Assembly: GCA_900491605.1 (NCBI GenBank)
Contig: UESW01004075.1
Coordinates: 763,587-827,586 of the forward strand
Direction: 5' to 3'
DNA length: 64,000 nucleotides
Origin: Calamus simplicifolius
Taxonomy: Eukaryota > Streptophyta > Magnoliopsida > Arecales > Arecaceae
Shown: in pieces, positions 1-11,386 of the stretch
Position numbering within the stretch: position 1 is the first letter of the stretch
How the letters are laid out: the number at the start of each line of letters is the position of its first letter
The notes under the pieces: generated by a model
The model's database searches: none
Seen by the model: the letters and a program-made list of their open reading frames with translations, nothing else
Told to the model about the DNA's origin: nothing
Program-made: the position numbers and the translations under genes

Positions 1-614
1 TTCCTACGATTTTAAGAAAAATCGTAGGGAAAGAAGTGGATAAAAAAAATTCTTGATTTTTTCCCTACGATTTTGAAGTTTTTCGTAGGGAACGAAATCA
101 TTAAAAATTTTTATTACCTAACATTTCCCTACGAGTTTAAGGTAAATCGTAGGGAAAGATGTGTATAAAAAAATATTTTTTCCTATTTTCCCTACGATTT
201 TAGGGTTTTTCATAGGGAAAATTTTTTTTAAAAATTATAATTAGCCAATTTTTCCCTACGATTTTAAGACAAATCGTAGGGAAAGGTATTGATAAAAAAT
301 ATATTTTTTTAATTTTTCCCTATGATTTTAAATTTCGTAGGCAATAGTTTTTAAAATTTAAATTTGAATTTCAAATTCTTCTCATTCTTTCCCTACGAAT
401 TATGATCTTTACCTACGAAAAAAATTGTAGGGAAAAGGTCTGATCTATGCCTACAATTTTTAAAAGTCGTAGGCAAAGGCTTTCCATACGCACTTTTCCC
501 TACGATTTTTTTATACTTTTGCCTACGACAGAAATCGTAGGGAAAGGCTTTACCTACGATTTTTTCTCTTTCCCTACGAAAAAAATCGTAGGCAAAAGTG
601 ATTTTTTTGTAGTG
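1..614. mobile_element. CACTA (En/Spm) transposon end, cut by the window start
   Basis: The right end of a CACTA DNA transposon. On the minus strand it begins CACTACAAAAAAATCAC at 614, the usual CACTA terminus. It continues into a dense subterminal array of CCCTACGATTTT and its reverse complement AAATCGTAGGG, alternating in orientation across the whole 1-600 stretch. Such arrays bind the element's DNA-binding protein in this superfamily (family knowledge). No transposase coding is visible here; the rest lies left of the window. The bases after the end are TCA, consistent with a 3-bp target duplication, but the partner cannot be seen. Confidence 0.88.
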
Positions 615-2114
615 TCATTCTGGTCATCTGAAGACAAAGTCAAGTCTTCCGCTGGAACCGAAGGTGGTCCGAAGTTGGAACAAGCTAGTCTCCGCGATTC
701 TTCCAGAGAAACCATAGAAATCATAATAAAATTGCTTTGGAGCAAGGGTACGATAGTTTCTAAGCTTTGGCTAATAAGCGCATACAATTCAAATCATGTA
801 TAGAAAAAAAATACAATCTATAAAATATTCATTGAAAAAGAAATATTTCTAGATTACTCGGATCAGTTTGCATATAGTGCAGGAGCGAGCAAATGGTAAT
901 CAAGAGACTGATAAGAAAAAAGTTACGCTTATGTAACTTCATATGATTTATTTTTCCTATTTCCTAGCTATAGCAAGACACGGACTAAAATATTTTGATA
1001 AAAATATTACATAAAATGGAATGGTGATTTTGATAGACAATATAACAAACACATGGGTCCAATTTACTATTTACTTTTGACATGGTTTCCATTTAGCCAC
1101 AATTTTAGGCAAATTGTTCTTATTGTTGTATGAATAATATTTTTTAACAAAATAATGGAAGAGAGCCTACTATATATTCATTAGATATAAAATGAGAAAA
1201 AGAGGAGAGAAATGAATATATATATATATATATACCCAGTCAATTTTTCCAACATCTTTAAATTTTAGCCCTTTAGGTCTAATTTTAATTAGTTCCTGAC
1301 TTTTCTCATCCAGTTAAAGAACAAGAACTGTAGGAACTTTTATAACTTCATTTTTTTCTATTCCTAATTTTTCTTCTTCCCAATAGATTTCCACTCTCCA
1401 TCCAAACTGGATGGGTTACGGGATAGAAAAATGACATTTACTGTAAACTCATCCAAATACTGGAACAAACGAGTGCTACCATTTCATCATGAAGATTGAA
1501 GTGCCACATTGTACTTCAAACTCAAATAATTAATATGTAATTGTAATCAATGGTGCTCCCAATATTATTAAAATACAAAAATGTTTCCATTTTCTAGTGA
1601 CCAAGAAGAGCTGCAGGGCAAACCATTTTAAAAGGTCTATAACCTCCTCCAAATACTAGGCCGGAGTTCCCGGATTTAAAGTAAGAAAATTTCGGTCATA
1701 TATCTTTTTCGATCTATTTAAAATCTACCAAATACCAAAGATATAGAACACTCCTGGCCAAAGGAAATATCTTCGGGTTGCAAAGGATCAGTTAGTCATT
1801 TGGCCAGAGGAAACATCAGGTAAAAATGATCACACTGATCACCAAGAATGTGTATATAAAGTGCTCAATCTTGTACTCTGAACTTAAAGAAAAATGTATA
1901 TGAGTGATTCAAATGATTTAGCAAAACAAATATTAATTAGAATAGCCCACTAATTGCAAAATTTATTCCATACAATACCATTGTGTAAAACAAAAATAAA
2001 ATAGAAATGAAGTAAAAATTCAGCAAATCGTATGTTTAAAAAGCTAGAACTCCAGATTTGCAAGCACAGAGACGACAAGGGCCGTAGTCCCTCCATCAAC
2101 TTCTCTTGTTCAGA
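615..2114. other. Array spacer: flank of an upstream B-type unit, then the A1 3' flank
   Basis: No gene seen. Bases 615-900 resemble the region upstream of B1 (about 23540-23800) and of B2 (about 45755-46160), so another B-type gene probably lies left of the window. Bases about 1600-2114 resemble the 3' flanks of A2, A3 and A4. A short AT dinucleotide run lies near 1211-1236. TTTATT at 1962-1967 would read AATAAA on the minus strand, a plausible poly(A) signal about 150 nt past the A1 stop. Confidence 0.6.
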
Positions 2115-2540
2115 CTACTCGAGCTCGAATGCCGACATCGGGAAGCTGTCGGACAGCCCGGTGCCGGTCTTGAAAGTGATCTTCTCTGTTGAGGGGTCAT
2201 CGACGTACATCTCAACAACAGAGAGCCACAGCAAGAGCTCCTTCGTCTTCGCCCCTGTGATCTTCTTCATCTTGCGCTGCTCGACGAAGGCCGTCACCTC
2301 TGTGCCATACGACACCGTCTGCTTGATCTTCTTGAACGTATGCACCTTCTTCCTCTTCTGGATCAGCCACATAAACCCAGCTGCACGATTGTAGCCAAAC
2401 TCCTCGATGTCATCAAGGGGAAACAGACCCTTGGGGAGGCCGAGCTCTTCGAGTAGTTGGATGGAATTCTTCTTGCAGAGGTCATTGCCGTGGTAGACCT
2501 CGGCACCCTCACGGTGGCTCTCAATGGTCTCGGATGCCAT
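2115..2540 (-). CDS. DUF538 family protein, type A (A1)
   Basis: A 141-residue single-exon protein spanning the DUF538 domain almost end to end. Family hallmarks are visible: an N-terminal AEVYHGNDLC segment, the LPKGLFPLDDIEEFGYNR block (about residues 35-53), an aromatic GFMWL strand, a lysine-rich HTFKKI stretch, and a C-terminal FKTGTGLSDSFP motif. There is no signal peptide or membrane segment, so a cytosolic protein is expected, unlike the secreted members of the family. The biochemical role of DUF538 proteins is unsettled; stress response and lipid- or chlorophyll-related roles have been proposed. The start MASETIE is supported by a TATA box about 95 bp upstream. It differs from A2 by one residue (Val versus Ile in the MY-DD stretch). 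Confidence 0.93.
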   Translation of the reverse strand: MASETIESHREGAEVYHGNDLCKKNSIQLLEELGLPKGLFPLDDIEEFGYNRAAGFMWLIQKRKKVHTFKKIKQTVSYGTEVTAFVEQRKMKKITGAKTKELLLWLSVVEMYVDDPSTEKITFKTGTGLSDSFPMSAFELE

Positions 2541-2632
2541 GTTAGTGTTATCCGAAGGCTTGGAACGGAAGTGAATGGAAAGTGTCAGAAGGCCAAGGTT
2601 GGTGGTGATGGAAGAACGAGCGAAGGATGGAG

Positions 2633-2641
2633 TATTTATAG
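2633..2641 (-). promoter_or_regulatory. TATA box of DUF538 gene A1
   Basis: Reads CTATAAATA on the minus strand, about 93 bp upstream of the A1 ATG. The same element at nearly the same distance precedes A2, A3 and A4. Confidence 0.8.
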
Positions 2642-4029
2642 ATGCGAATGTGGTGAAGAAGAGGAGAGTGGGCCAGTGGGAAGGGAGAGGCTTTAACTTG
2701 GAGGGACTTGGTCGGCCATGGCGTGAGATATACGGGCTGGACGTAGTACCGGCCTAGGCACGACTGGTTGGACCATATGCATGACGAAAAGCATTTAATG
2801 GAGCAGGAAAGAAGGGGTCAAGGGAAGACAAGTCAACAAAGACGGATCGACATTCGACCGCTTCATTTAGTCTTCTTGTAGTTGGCCTCGTAATCTTTTT
2901 CCAAGCTCCCAAATGGTGCTAGTTATGTCCAGAGGGATGGATTCTCTGCCTTAGGCTCTAAGTCGGGTGTTGACTAGCAGTGCCAAGGAAGGAGTTCATG
3001 CCCCTTCGACTGAATCTTTCAAGAGCCATCTGATTCGCAACCTTTTTCTGTGGATAGATATATAGTACATGATAAATATGTTATAAAATAAATTACCGTA
3101 AAACTCATAAAACGTGAATAATAATTAATTTAAATATAAAAAATAAAAAAGTAGTTAAATATAAGACATAAAGATTTAGGTAGTTTGATAATTTATCTAT
3201 ATTCACGAAAGATTTTTAGTTGTTCTTTTATTGAGAAAAAGGCCTGATGGCTACAAAAATCTATTTGAATATTTTTTCTATTCTATTGCATTAAGGCTTT
3301 ACATATTTTTATTTATGAAATACAATACAGGCGTATCAAGCCCAGACACAGCGTATATGCCTCAGCCATTTTTTCTGTAAACCAAAACCTATGTTGTACA
3401 TGCCTTGGAACATGAGCATATTTTGCTGGTGTTTCATTCTGTCAAATTCTGCATCTCGCCAAACGGCCGTGTCACTAGACCACACTGCCAAATTCTGCTC
3501 GCTCCTTAACCCCCCAATCCTTTCCTCTTTTTTTTGGAACTCACAGCGTGAATTTTTTTTTTTGTCTTCGAATACGAGCCATTGTTTAACAAAATCATAT
3601 GGTCAATCATTGAATGGTGAAAATATATAACAGTAAGAAAAATGTCCAAGTGATTAGCCTGGTTGGTTGAATGAACTGTTCAAAAGAAAGGGTCCTCAGG
3701 CATCACAACCGGCTGGCTGATCAATGCAAGTCATAAGATACGATCGGTGTGATGCATGGTGAGTTTTTAGTGTGAAGCATGGGGCTATGTTTTAGTACAA
3801 AGGACAAGGGTGGGCTATTTTCTTTTAAAAGACCTCGTTAATTTAAAAATCAACTATAGGAGCAAGAGAATTCGTGGTATGTCATCCAATTTACTAACGA
3901 TATGTGCATGGTTTGGAACAGAGAAAGAGAACCTGATAGGAGCATACATTTGACATTTAAAGACCTGTCATGACGACTATGCGAACGCATGACCGCTATG
4001 AGATTGATGGATCAAATAATTCCTTCTTA
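2642..4029. other. A1 upstream spacer
   Basis: No gene seen. Bases 2642-3070 closely match 39232-39650 upstream of A2. About 525 bp at roughly 3075-3598 is absent from the A2 copy. Similarity resumes at the GGTCAATCATTGAATGG segment (about 3600) and ends near 3715, where the A2 copy jumps to B-type promoter sequence. Confidence 0.55.
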
Positions 4030-5010
4030 GCAAGTCTTTTTTTTAAAAAAATTGAGTTATTATAAATAGTATTAGAGCAAGCTCATCTCATATTCCATTT
4101 GAATTAAGAGGCACTTTCTATGCATTTGTAATTGGATTTGAATTTAGATTTGAGCCCTTAGCTTGGCTAGGGAACTAAAACATAAATGAAAAGAGTACGT
4201 GAAAACTCATGTTAAAAGGTATTTATTCTTATATCAATTATATGCTGAAAAAATTATAGGTACATATATAGGATTAGAGATTCTAATTATAATAACTTAA
4301 GTAGCCTGTTCGAGTGAGATCCTAAATTATTATAAATAATATGAAAGCGGACCCAACCAATGGGCCATATAAATTATGAGACACTATAAATGAGCTCTAT
4401 GCATTTATAATTGGATTTAACTATAGATTTGGACATGGATTCTTCATATGATGAGAATGCTAATTTGAAAAGGAGTATATCAAAAGCTATGCTGACGAGT
4501 GTTTAGCTCCACATCTAGTACATTAGAAAAATCTTTATGCTTATATAAGATCAATAAGCTTAAAAGACATTATCCTATTTAATCTTTTTTAAGTAAAATC
4601 TTAAGTTATTACAAATGATATAAAGTAAATTTCATTCATAACTTAACATGAATTTGAGGATAATGCAGATGAACTTTATGCTCCTCTAATTAGATTTGGA
4701 TTTGAATTTAAATCCTTAGCCCGATAAAAATTTTGGAGCTTAAATGGGAGGAGCATGTTAAAGCTCATATTGATCAATATTTAGTTCCATATCAGTTATG
4801 TATTGGGAAGATCTTGCATGCTTACGTAGGATCAAGGAGATTATGTAATATATCTTTATGGCTAATTTTTTTGAAAATATTTCGAATTGTTACAACTACA
4901 ATATTTAGGTCAACAAGGATGAATGATCATGATTGCAATTTTATTGGACAGATAAAATTTAAGCTCCAACCTAGGGCACCTTGTTGTGCGATATTTGGAG
5001 CATTATAGAT
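4030..5010. repeat. Degenerate tandem repeat, period about 275 bp
   Basis: About 3.4 diverged units. The recurring phrase is a 'TTATTACAAATGATATAAAG'-like segment at about 4052, 4324, 4602 and 4883. It is followed each time by a GCTCTATGCATTTATAATTGG-like segment (shortened here), a TTTGGATTTGAATTTA-like segment and a CTTATATAAGATCAA-like segment. Single diverged pieces of the same family occur near 47340-47590. No coding potential is evident. Confidence 0.55.
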
Positions 5011-5779
5011 GAATCTAACTTTCCCAAATAATCTTTTCCAATAATGCTTCTTTGATGGTGTTGTAAATAAAGAAAAATTTAAGAACATAAGAAGTGGTAT
5101 ATAGGTTGAAAGCATTGAATCCTCATTATTGAATGGTAGGATTGAAGCATGGCTTCCTTCAAAAAAAAAAAAAAATCATAAAAAAATAGCTAGGTTCAAT
5201 AATCCCTTCAAAGAAATACATGAAGTCAACAAGTAGGCTGATTGGTTGGCTGTTAGGGTTCAGAGCAGGGTGGGGACTACTGTAGTAATGTCAAGTAGTT
5301 TATCATGCTGATCTTAATTATATTATATTATATTTTACACACAAGAACAATCTGCTATACGGACCCAAGGAAAAAAAAAAAAAAAAAAACTAGCGTAATT
5401 TATACAACTTAGTTGAAAATCAAAGGTCAACTTGCCTCATAGCAACACGAATTACGGCGATTAAAGTGCCGCCAGAGTAGAACTACAAATGTAATGTGAA
5501 AACTTTTTCTATTTGAAAGGAAGGTACGAGTCCACCAGAACATATAACTGAATGAATCATATAGTGTACTGAAACATAGATTGCAAGAAGACAATATTAA
5601 TTAGAACACTTAATTATTCCATACAACATCATTACATAAACAAGTAGAAGCTAAAAAACACGAAGCAGAACCTATATTAGAAATTTTTGATAACACAAGC
5701 AGCGAGAACTAATTCCCATTCTCCACCTCCAAGTCGTAAGAGAATCATGCATGAGCTCTGCCTCCACCCACTTCCCTTC
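5011..5779. other. B1 3' flank
   Basis: No gene seen. It has homopolymer A runs near 5161-5175 and 5371-5389. From about 5540 it resembles the sequence downstream of B2 (about 44770-45059), including the segment just before the stop codon. Confidence 0.5.
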
Positions 5780-6202
5780 CTACTGGAGCTCGAAGGCAGA
5801 CGCCGGGAAGCTATCAGACAACCCCGTGCCGGTCTTGAACGTGATCTTCGCCGACGAAGGATCATCGATGTACACCTCGACAACAGAGAGCCAGAGCAAC
5901 AGCTCCTTTGTCTTCACCCCCATTATCTTCTTCATCTTGCGCTGCTCCACGAAGGCTGTGACCTCAGTGGCATACGATACCGTCTGCTTGATCTTTTTGA
6001 ACGTGTGCTCCTTCTTCTTTTGCATCAGCCACATGAATCCAGCCGCACGATTATACCCGAATTCCTCGACGTCATCGAGGGGCAACAGACCCTTTGGAAG
6101 TCCAAGTTCTTCGAGGAGTTTGATAGACTTCTTCTTGCAGAGCTCGTCACCACGGTGGACCTCGGCACCCTCACGGTAGCTCTCAATGGTCTGGGATGCC
6201 AT
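5780..6202 (-). CDS. DUF538 family protein, type B (B1)
   Basis: A 140-residue single-exon DUF538 protein. It carries the AEVHRGDELC start segment, the LPKGLLPLDDVEEFGYNR block, GFMWL, HTFKKI and FKTGTGLSDSFP motifs. Compared with the A types it has HRGDE in place of YHGND, SYATEV in place of SYGTEV, and a C terminus ending in ELQ rather than ELE. These features, shared with B2, define type B. No signal peptide is seen. The start MASQTIE is supported by a TATA box about 150 bp upstream. A 17-kb nested retrotransposon lies only about 225 bp upstream of the ATG, so its expression may differ from B2. Function is unknown beyond the family. Confidence 0.92.
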   Translation of the reverse strand: MASQTIESYREGAEVHRGDELCKKKSIKLLEELGLPKGLLPLDDVEEFGYNRAAGFMWLMQKKKEHTFKKIKQTVSYATEVTAFVEQRKMKKIMGVKTKELLLWLSVVEVYIDDPSSAKITFKTGTGLSDSFPASAFELQ

Positions 6203-6348
6203 ATTACCTTAGATTATAATGTCGTTACTATGACAACAATAATTAAGAGAAAAGAAGCAAAGCTTGGAAGAGGAGAGAGCAGTAGGCTTGAAATGGGAAC
6301 AAAAACGAGAGCTGATGTGATGAGATGAAGGTTGGCGAGAGCGGAGAG

Positions 6349-6357
6349 TATTTATAG
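6349..6357 (-). promoter_or_regulatory. TATA box of DUF538 gene B1
   Basis: CTATAAATA on the minus strand, about 147 bp upstream of the B1 ATG and only 69 bp from the Copia LTR edge at 6427. The core promoter is intact but the distal promoter has been moved about 17 kb away. Confidence 0.75.
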
Positions 6358-6426
6358 ATGGAGGATAGCACTTGGTTCAGGCCTGTTAGTTATGTTTAAT
6401 GCGATGAGCCTCGTTATGGTCAGAGT

Positions 6427-6982
6427 TGTTAGACTTAATTTAAATATATTGATCTTATCAGATATGCAAAAATACAGTATCAATATATTTATCACGATAA
6501 TTAAGCAAGTTAAGATCGATAAATACCTCCAGCCATTATTATTAATTTTCTTCCCAATAAGGTAAGGATTTTGATCTTCCTCTCGATGGATCTTGATCTT
6601 CGTCCTCTCTATGGATCTTGATCTTCCTCTCTCGATGGATCTTGATCTTTCTCTCTCGGTAGATCTTGATCTTCCTCCTCCTCTCTATGGATCTTGATTG
6701 AGCGCTTTCAATCAATAAGACATCACACTCTGATGGTATATGCCCTCAGGATGTGCTCTTGATCAGGGACCCAATGCCTCCACTTGTTTTGGATTTTCTT
6801 TCGATAACATTATATCGAAAGCCTTAGGAAGGATCCCTATTTAAAGAGATACTCAAATCCTTCCATTTCACCGCCTGCTCCCATCAAGCAGGCGTTTAAC
6901 ATTTAAGGAGCCGTTATCACTTATTAATTAGTGGAAATGATCGTAATAAAAATAGGACCATCTATTGCGACGGGTTATTACA
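6427..6982 (-). repeat. 3' LTR of the outer Copia element
   Basis: TG...CA-bounded, 556 bp, matching 22947-23504 with scattered substitutions. It contains a pyrimidine-rich tandem of GATCTTGATCTTCCTCTCT-like units (about 6570-6710). Confidence 0.93.
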
Positions 6983-6993
6983 TTCTCCCACTT
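6983..6993 (-). other. Polypurine tract of the outer Copia element
   Basis: Reads AAGTGGGAGAA on the minus strand, directly abutting the 3' LTR. This is the expected place for plus-strand DNA priming. Confidence 0.8.
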
Positions 6994-7270
6994 GGTCCGT
7001 ATATTTTATCAACACTGAACAAGAAACTAAATACATGAATCATAACGATAGGTCCTCTATAATTGAGTATTATCTTCTATGTATTACAATGTATTCAATT
7101 TCTTTACCACTATTCCAAATGTGATAACATAATGAATAAACCATATGTTTATTCAGAGTCCAAAAGAAAAGTTTGCCATTTCTCAAAAGTCAAATAACGT
7201 GTACACCTAAATAAAAAATAAATAAATAATTGAAATAAGAGTTTCTTTGTACAAATTGTTATCCATACAA

Positions 7271-9258
7271 TTATATCATGGAACCAACTCCCATTCTTAT
7301 CACATGATCCTTAAAATTCTTAATTGGCATGCCTTTAGTCAAAGGATCAGCTATTATCAATTCAGTGCTAACGTGTTCTATGACCACTTTATTTTCTCTA
7401 ACACGTTCTCTTATGGCTAAATACTTAATGTCGATATGTTTACTTCGACTACCACTATTATGGTTTTTAGCCAAAATATAGCAACTGAATTGTCATAGTA
7501 CAGTTTACTTGGCCTAGCAATATAGTCAACAATTCTAAGCCCTGAGATGAAACTCTTCAACCATACACCTTGCGATGTAGCCTCAAAACAAGCAACGAAC
7601 TCCGCTTCCATAGTAGAGGTAGCAGTCAAAGTCTGCTTTGCACTCTTCCATGATATGGCTCCACCAGCTAACATAATATAAATCCTGATGTTGATTTTCG
7701 AGAATCAACGCAGCCAGCAAAGTCCGAATCTGAGTAGCCCTCTATCTCCAATGATCAGTTTGTCTATACATGAGCATGTAGTCCTTGGTCCTTTGAAGAT
7801 ACTGCATGACCTTTTTAGCAGCTCTCCAGTGGTCTAAACCTAGATTACTCTAATATCTTCCCAACATTTCTATTGCGAATGCAATGTTAGGTCTTGTGCA
7901 AACCTGAGCATACATTAGGCTTTCGACAGCTGAAGCATATGGAATGTTGTGCATCTGTTCCCGTTCAAGTTCATTTTTAGGGCACTGGTTCAAAGCAAAC
8001 TTGTCACCCTTCACTATAGGTGTAACATTTGGTGAACAATTTTTCATTTGAAATCTCTCCAAGACTTATTGATATAAGTTTCTTGAGACAATCCTAAAAT
8101 GTCTCGAGATCTTTCTCTATGGATCTTAATGCCAATGACATAAGATGCCTCACTCATATCTTTCATATCAAAATTTTTGGAGAGAAATTGTTTCACCTCA
8201 TATAGCAACCCTTTATCATTGGTTGCAAGTAGAATGTCATCCACATATAGGACCAAGAAACAAATTTTGCTCCCACTAACCTTCTAGTATATACATTGAT
8301 CCATGATGTTCTCTTCAAAACCAAAGGAAGAGATCACATCATGAAATTTTAAATACCACTGACGTGAGGCTTGTTTCAATCCATATATAGATTTCTTAAG
8401 CTTGCAACTAAATGCTCACCGTCACCAGAGGAAAATCCTTCAGGCTGTTTATGTAAACCTCTTCCTCTATATCTCCATTAAGGAATGTGGTCTTCACATC
8501 CATTTGATGTAACTCAAAATCAAAATGAGCTACCAATGCCATTATTATTCGGAGAGAATCTTTCTTGGATACAGGAGAAAATGTCTCCGTGTAGTCGATT
8601 CCTTCCCTCTGAGTGAATCCTTTGGCAACAAGTCTTGCTTTATACTCTCAATGTTGCCTTGTGAGTCTTTCTTTATTTTAAAGACCCATCTACATCCAAT
8701 GGCTTTTACACCATCAGGCAACTCAACAAGATCACAGACTCGATTAGATGCCATAGATTTCATCTCGTCCTTCATGGCATTGTACCACAAGTTTGATTCC
8801 TTAGAACTCATGGCTTGTGAAAACATTTCAGGATCATTTTCGGCTCCAATGTTATAGTCAGATTCATATACATACACAATATAATCACTAGGAATTGCTG
8901 ATTTCTTTATTCTAGTTGATCTTCTTAATATATGTTGTATCAATAACCTCTTGAGGAGTATCTTGCACAACTGATTGTTGATGAACAACATGATCTTCTA
9001 GATTACCATCAGCTTGTAAAATCTCAATGACTGGTTGTTGAGCACTTAATTGAGTTTAAGGAGTGCTATAAATAACAACCAATCCCTCATTTGAAGTGGA
9101 AGTTGGAATAATTGAATGATCTTTCTCAGAAGAAGCCAAATACTGAGATTGATCACTCCCACTAATTAAGTCATTCTCAAGAAATTTTGCATTTTTTGAT
9201 TCCACAATCCTAGTGTTGTGAGATGGACAATAAAATCTATAACCCTTGGACTTCTCAG
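7271..9258 (-). pseudogene. Outer Copia RT and RNase H (broken)
   Basis: Minus-strand fragments read in order from 9258 leftward: an integrase-RT linker, the RT N-terminal region (GCRWVFKIK near 8690), the RT catalytic YVDD box (near 8243), the connection region, and RNase H with a STMEAEF motif and the LADPLTKGM-like tail (IADPLTKGM here, near 7330). At least four frame changes or stops separate these pieces, so no full polymerase can be made. The integrase half is on the other side of the nested element, at 19574-20435. Confidence 0.9.
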
Positions 9259-10694
9259 TGTTGGCCCAGATGATAACCCAAGAGGGGGGGGATGAATTGG
9301 GTTCTTTAAAAAAATTTAAACCTTTTGAAATATTTGTTTGCTTAGTGTGAGTGAAAGTGAATGCAGATGCAAAAACAAAATACAATCAATAAGATAGAGA
9401 TAGAGATAGAGATAAAGGAGACACGGCAAACACAAAGATTTTATAGTGGTTCGGTGTATCCAACACCTACGTCCACTCCCAAGATTCACTTGGGTCCACA
9501 CTATAATCTTCCTTGATTACAGCCGAGTTGTTTTACAAGCTCACAACTCAAACTTGTTGTTTTCCCGGGATCACAACGAACCCAGCCGGTTTTTCGGGCT
9601 CACCAGCACAAAAACCCTAACACAAGCTATACCAAGCTTGTACCGAGGTAAGACTACCTCCACTAGTTCAATCCCCCAGATTGAACTAGACACAAACAAA
9701 AGAAATATTGTTTTTCAAGTACACAGCTCCTCAATGAGCAAATAATCAAGTAAATGAACAAGGTTTAGAAAAGCCTGATTTGTAGTTGGTTGGCTTTTGA
9801 GCTTTTCTTCTTTTCTTCTTCTCCTTGCTAGATTGAATCAAGCCTCAGCTCCGATTCTTCACAGTTGAAGCAGTTGAGAAGGATTGAAAAGCAAGAAACT
9901 GATCCTCTTTCTCCAATTTGGGAAATCCACCAAAACTTTGATTTGAATGCCTTGGATTCCTCTTGAGCTTTTTGGAGTGGAGTGGATTTGAGCTAGAAGG
10001 TTTTTTCTCTTGAGATTCAGGCTCTCTCTTTTTCGGATTTTTGAATTGGGATTTCTCTATTTCCTTTTTCTTTGTTTTTTCGTTCTTTTTTTTGAATGAT
10101 AGTCTTCCCTTTTTATAGATTTCTTTCAAACCATTTTTGGAAGAAAACTATCCGTTGGAGTGTACCTTGCAACAAAATATATCCGTTAGAAATAAAGTAA
10201 AATAGAAATATTACCGTTAGAGCTGATCTGGCAATTTGATTTTTCGTTCCAGGTGGGTTGGAGTCGACTCTAACTTTTCTGGAGTCGGCTCTAACTCGAA
10301 ACACTTTAATCCGTTAATTCTGGAGTCGTCTCTGACTTTTCTGGGGTCGACAAGAAACTTTTCTGGAGTCGACTCTAACAGACCCGGAGTCGACTCTAAG
10401 TCGGGGCCAGAAAAATCAACGTTCTGTCTTTTCTGTTGGAGTCGGCTCTAACAGTCTCGGAGTCGACTCTAACTTCCGTGCCAGATACTGGAGTCGGCTC
10501 TGTGATTCTCGGAGTCGACTCTAATGTCTGCAATCTTACCTAGACATTAGATTCGATCCAGAACAAGATTTAACTCCTGATTTTGATCATTCAATCGACT
10601 TATAATCTGAAAAACTTAATCAAAATCATTAGAGCCTTCAATTGTTATACTCAAATAGTTTTGTTAATCATCAAAATCATCAATTGGGTCAACA
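9259..10694 (-). repeat. 3' LTR of the SIRE-like element
   Basis: 1436 bp, near-identical to 18134-19573. By eye I see about two to four substitutions and about eight short indels (for example G runs near 9282, T runs near 9310, and a 5-bp TTTTC-type repeat near 9805). Confidence 0.95.
10260..10525. repeat. Palindrome array GGAGTCGACTCTAA in the 3' LTR
   Basis: Ten copies or variants of the palindrome GAGTCGACTC, starting near 10260, 10281, 10322, 10343, 10365, 10386, 10439, 10459, 10490 and 10511. Within groups the spacing is 20-22 bp. It lies in the U3 part, upstream of the LTR TATA box in the element's orientation. Confidence 0.85.
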
Positions 10695-10711
10695 ATCTCC
10701 CCCTTTTTGAT
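10695..10711 (-). other. Polypurine tract of the SIRE-like element
   Basis: Reads ATCAAAAAGGGGGAGAT on the minus strand and abuts the 3' LTR. It is the canonical SIRE-type tract. Confidence 0.85.
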
Positions 10712-10914
10712 GATAACAAAAACTTTGAGTATATGCATTCAAAAAATTCATTCGAACTAAAGATTATAGTCATTTTAAAGCTTAAAACATTTTTAATGAA
10801 GGATTTGATGCCAATATTCAAAGTGAACTTTTAAAATTATGCATGAGTTCTATATAAGCCATCAATTATGAACATTTAAACTAAATGTACAGAAAATTGC
10901 AATTAAGCTTGTTG

Positions 10915-11120
10915 TTAAGCTCCCCCTGCATTGAATAGCTCCCCCTATATATAAAAATCAAATTTTAATTGAACTGATTAAAATTTCAAGTCTCTTTCTT
11001 TTTGCATAAACAATCATTTCTCCCCCTTTCTTTCTTTCTTTTTGCATATTCAACCATCTCTCATTAAAATTTCAAGTCTTTTTTTTTTGCATATTCAACC
11101 ATCTCTCCCCCTTTTTTGTT
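10915..11120 (-). repeat. Additional polypurine-tract-like repeats
   Basis: Four further G5A-type purine tracts on the minus strand (near 10920, 10941, 11022 and 11105). They lie between the envelope-like ORF and the true polypurine tract. Intervening sequence repeats TTTGCATATTCAACCATCTC-like phrases. Confidence 0.6.
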
Positions 11121-11386
11121 ATCAGCAATAAGGAGAGTATTAGATAAAGAAAGTTATTAGAGAAAAATTGTTGGTTCAATAAGACATAGGGATTCAAGCA
11201 GTCAATCATAGACAGATTTGAAAATGTGTAATTGCATTACATAAGTAAGAAACATTACATAAGTTGATTCAAGTACATTCCAAAGTGAGATACATTAGAT
11301 ACTCAAAATTCCTAAATACAAACTATCAAGATAAAGTAAACCTGGAGAACCTAAGATACAAAAGAGTATCAAAATCAAAATCAAAG

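Noticed and set aside
447..803. 118-codon plus-strand ORF
   Set aside because: Runs through the CACTA subterminal repeats and across the element border into host flank; a chance frame.
5687..6328. Long plus-strand ORF opposite B1, and similar plus-strand ORFs opposite A1-A4
   Set aside because: Antisense shadows of GC-rich coding sequence; their translations match no family and follow the conserved minus-strand genes.
10260..10525. CRISPR-like short repeats
   Set aside because: The repeats are palindromes inside an LTR of a plant retrotransposon, spacers are not unique-length protospacers, and there are no cas genes.
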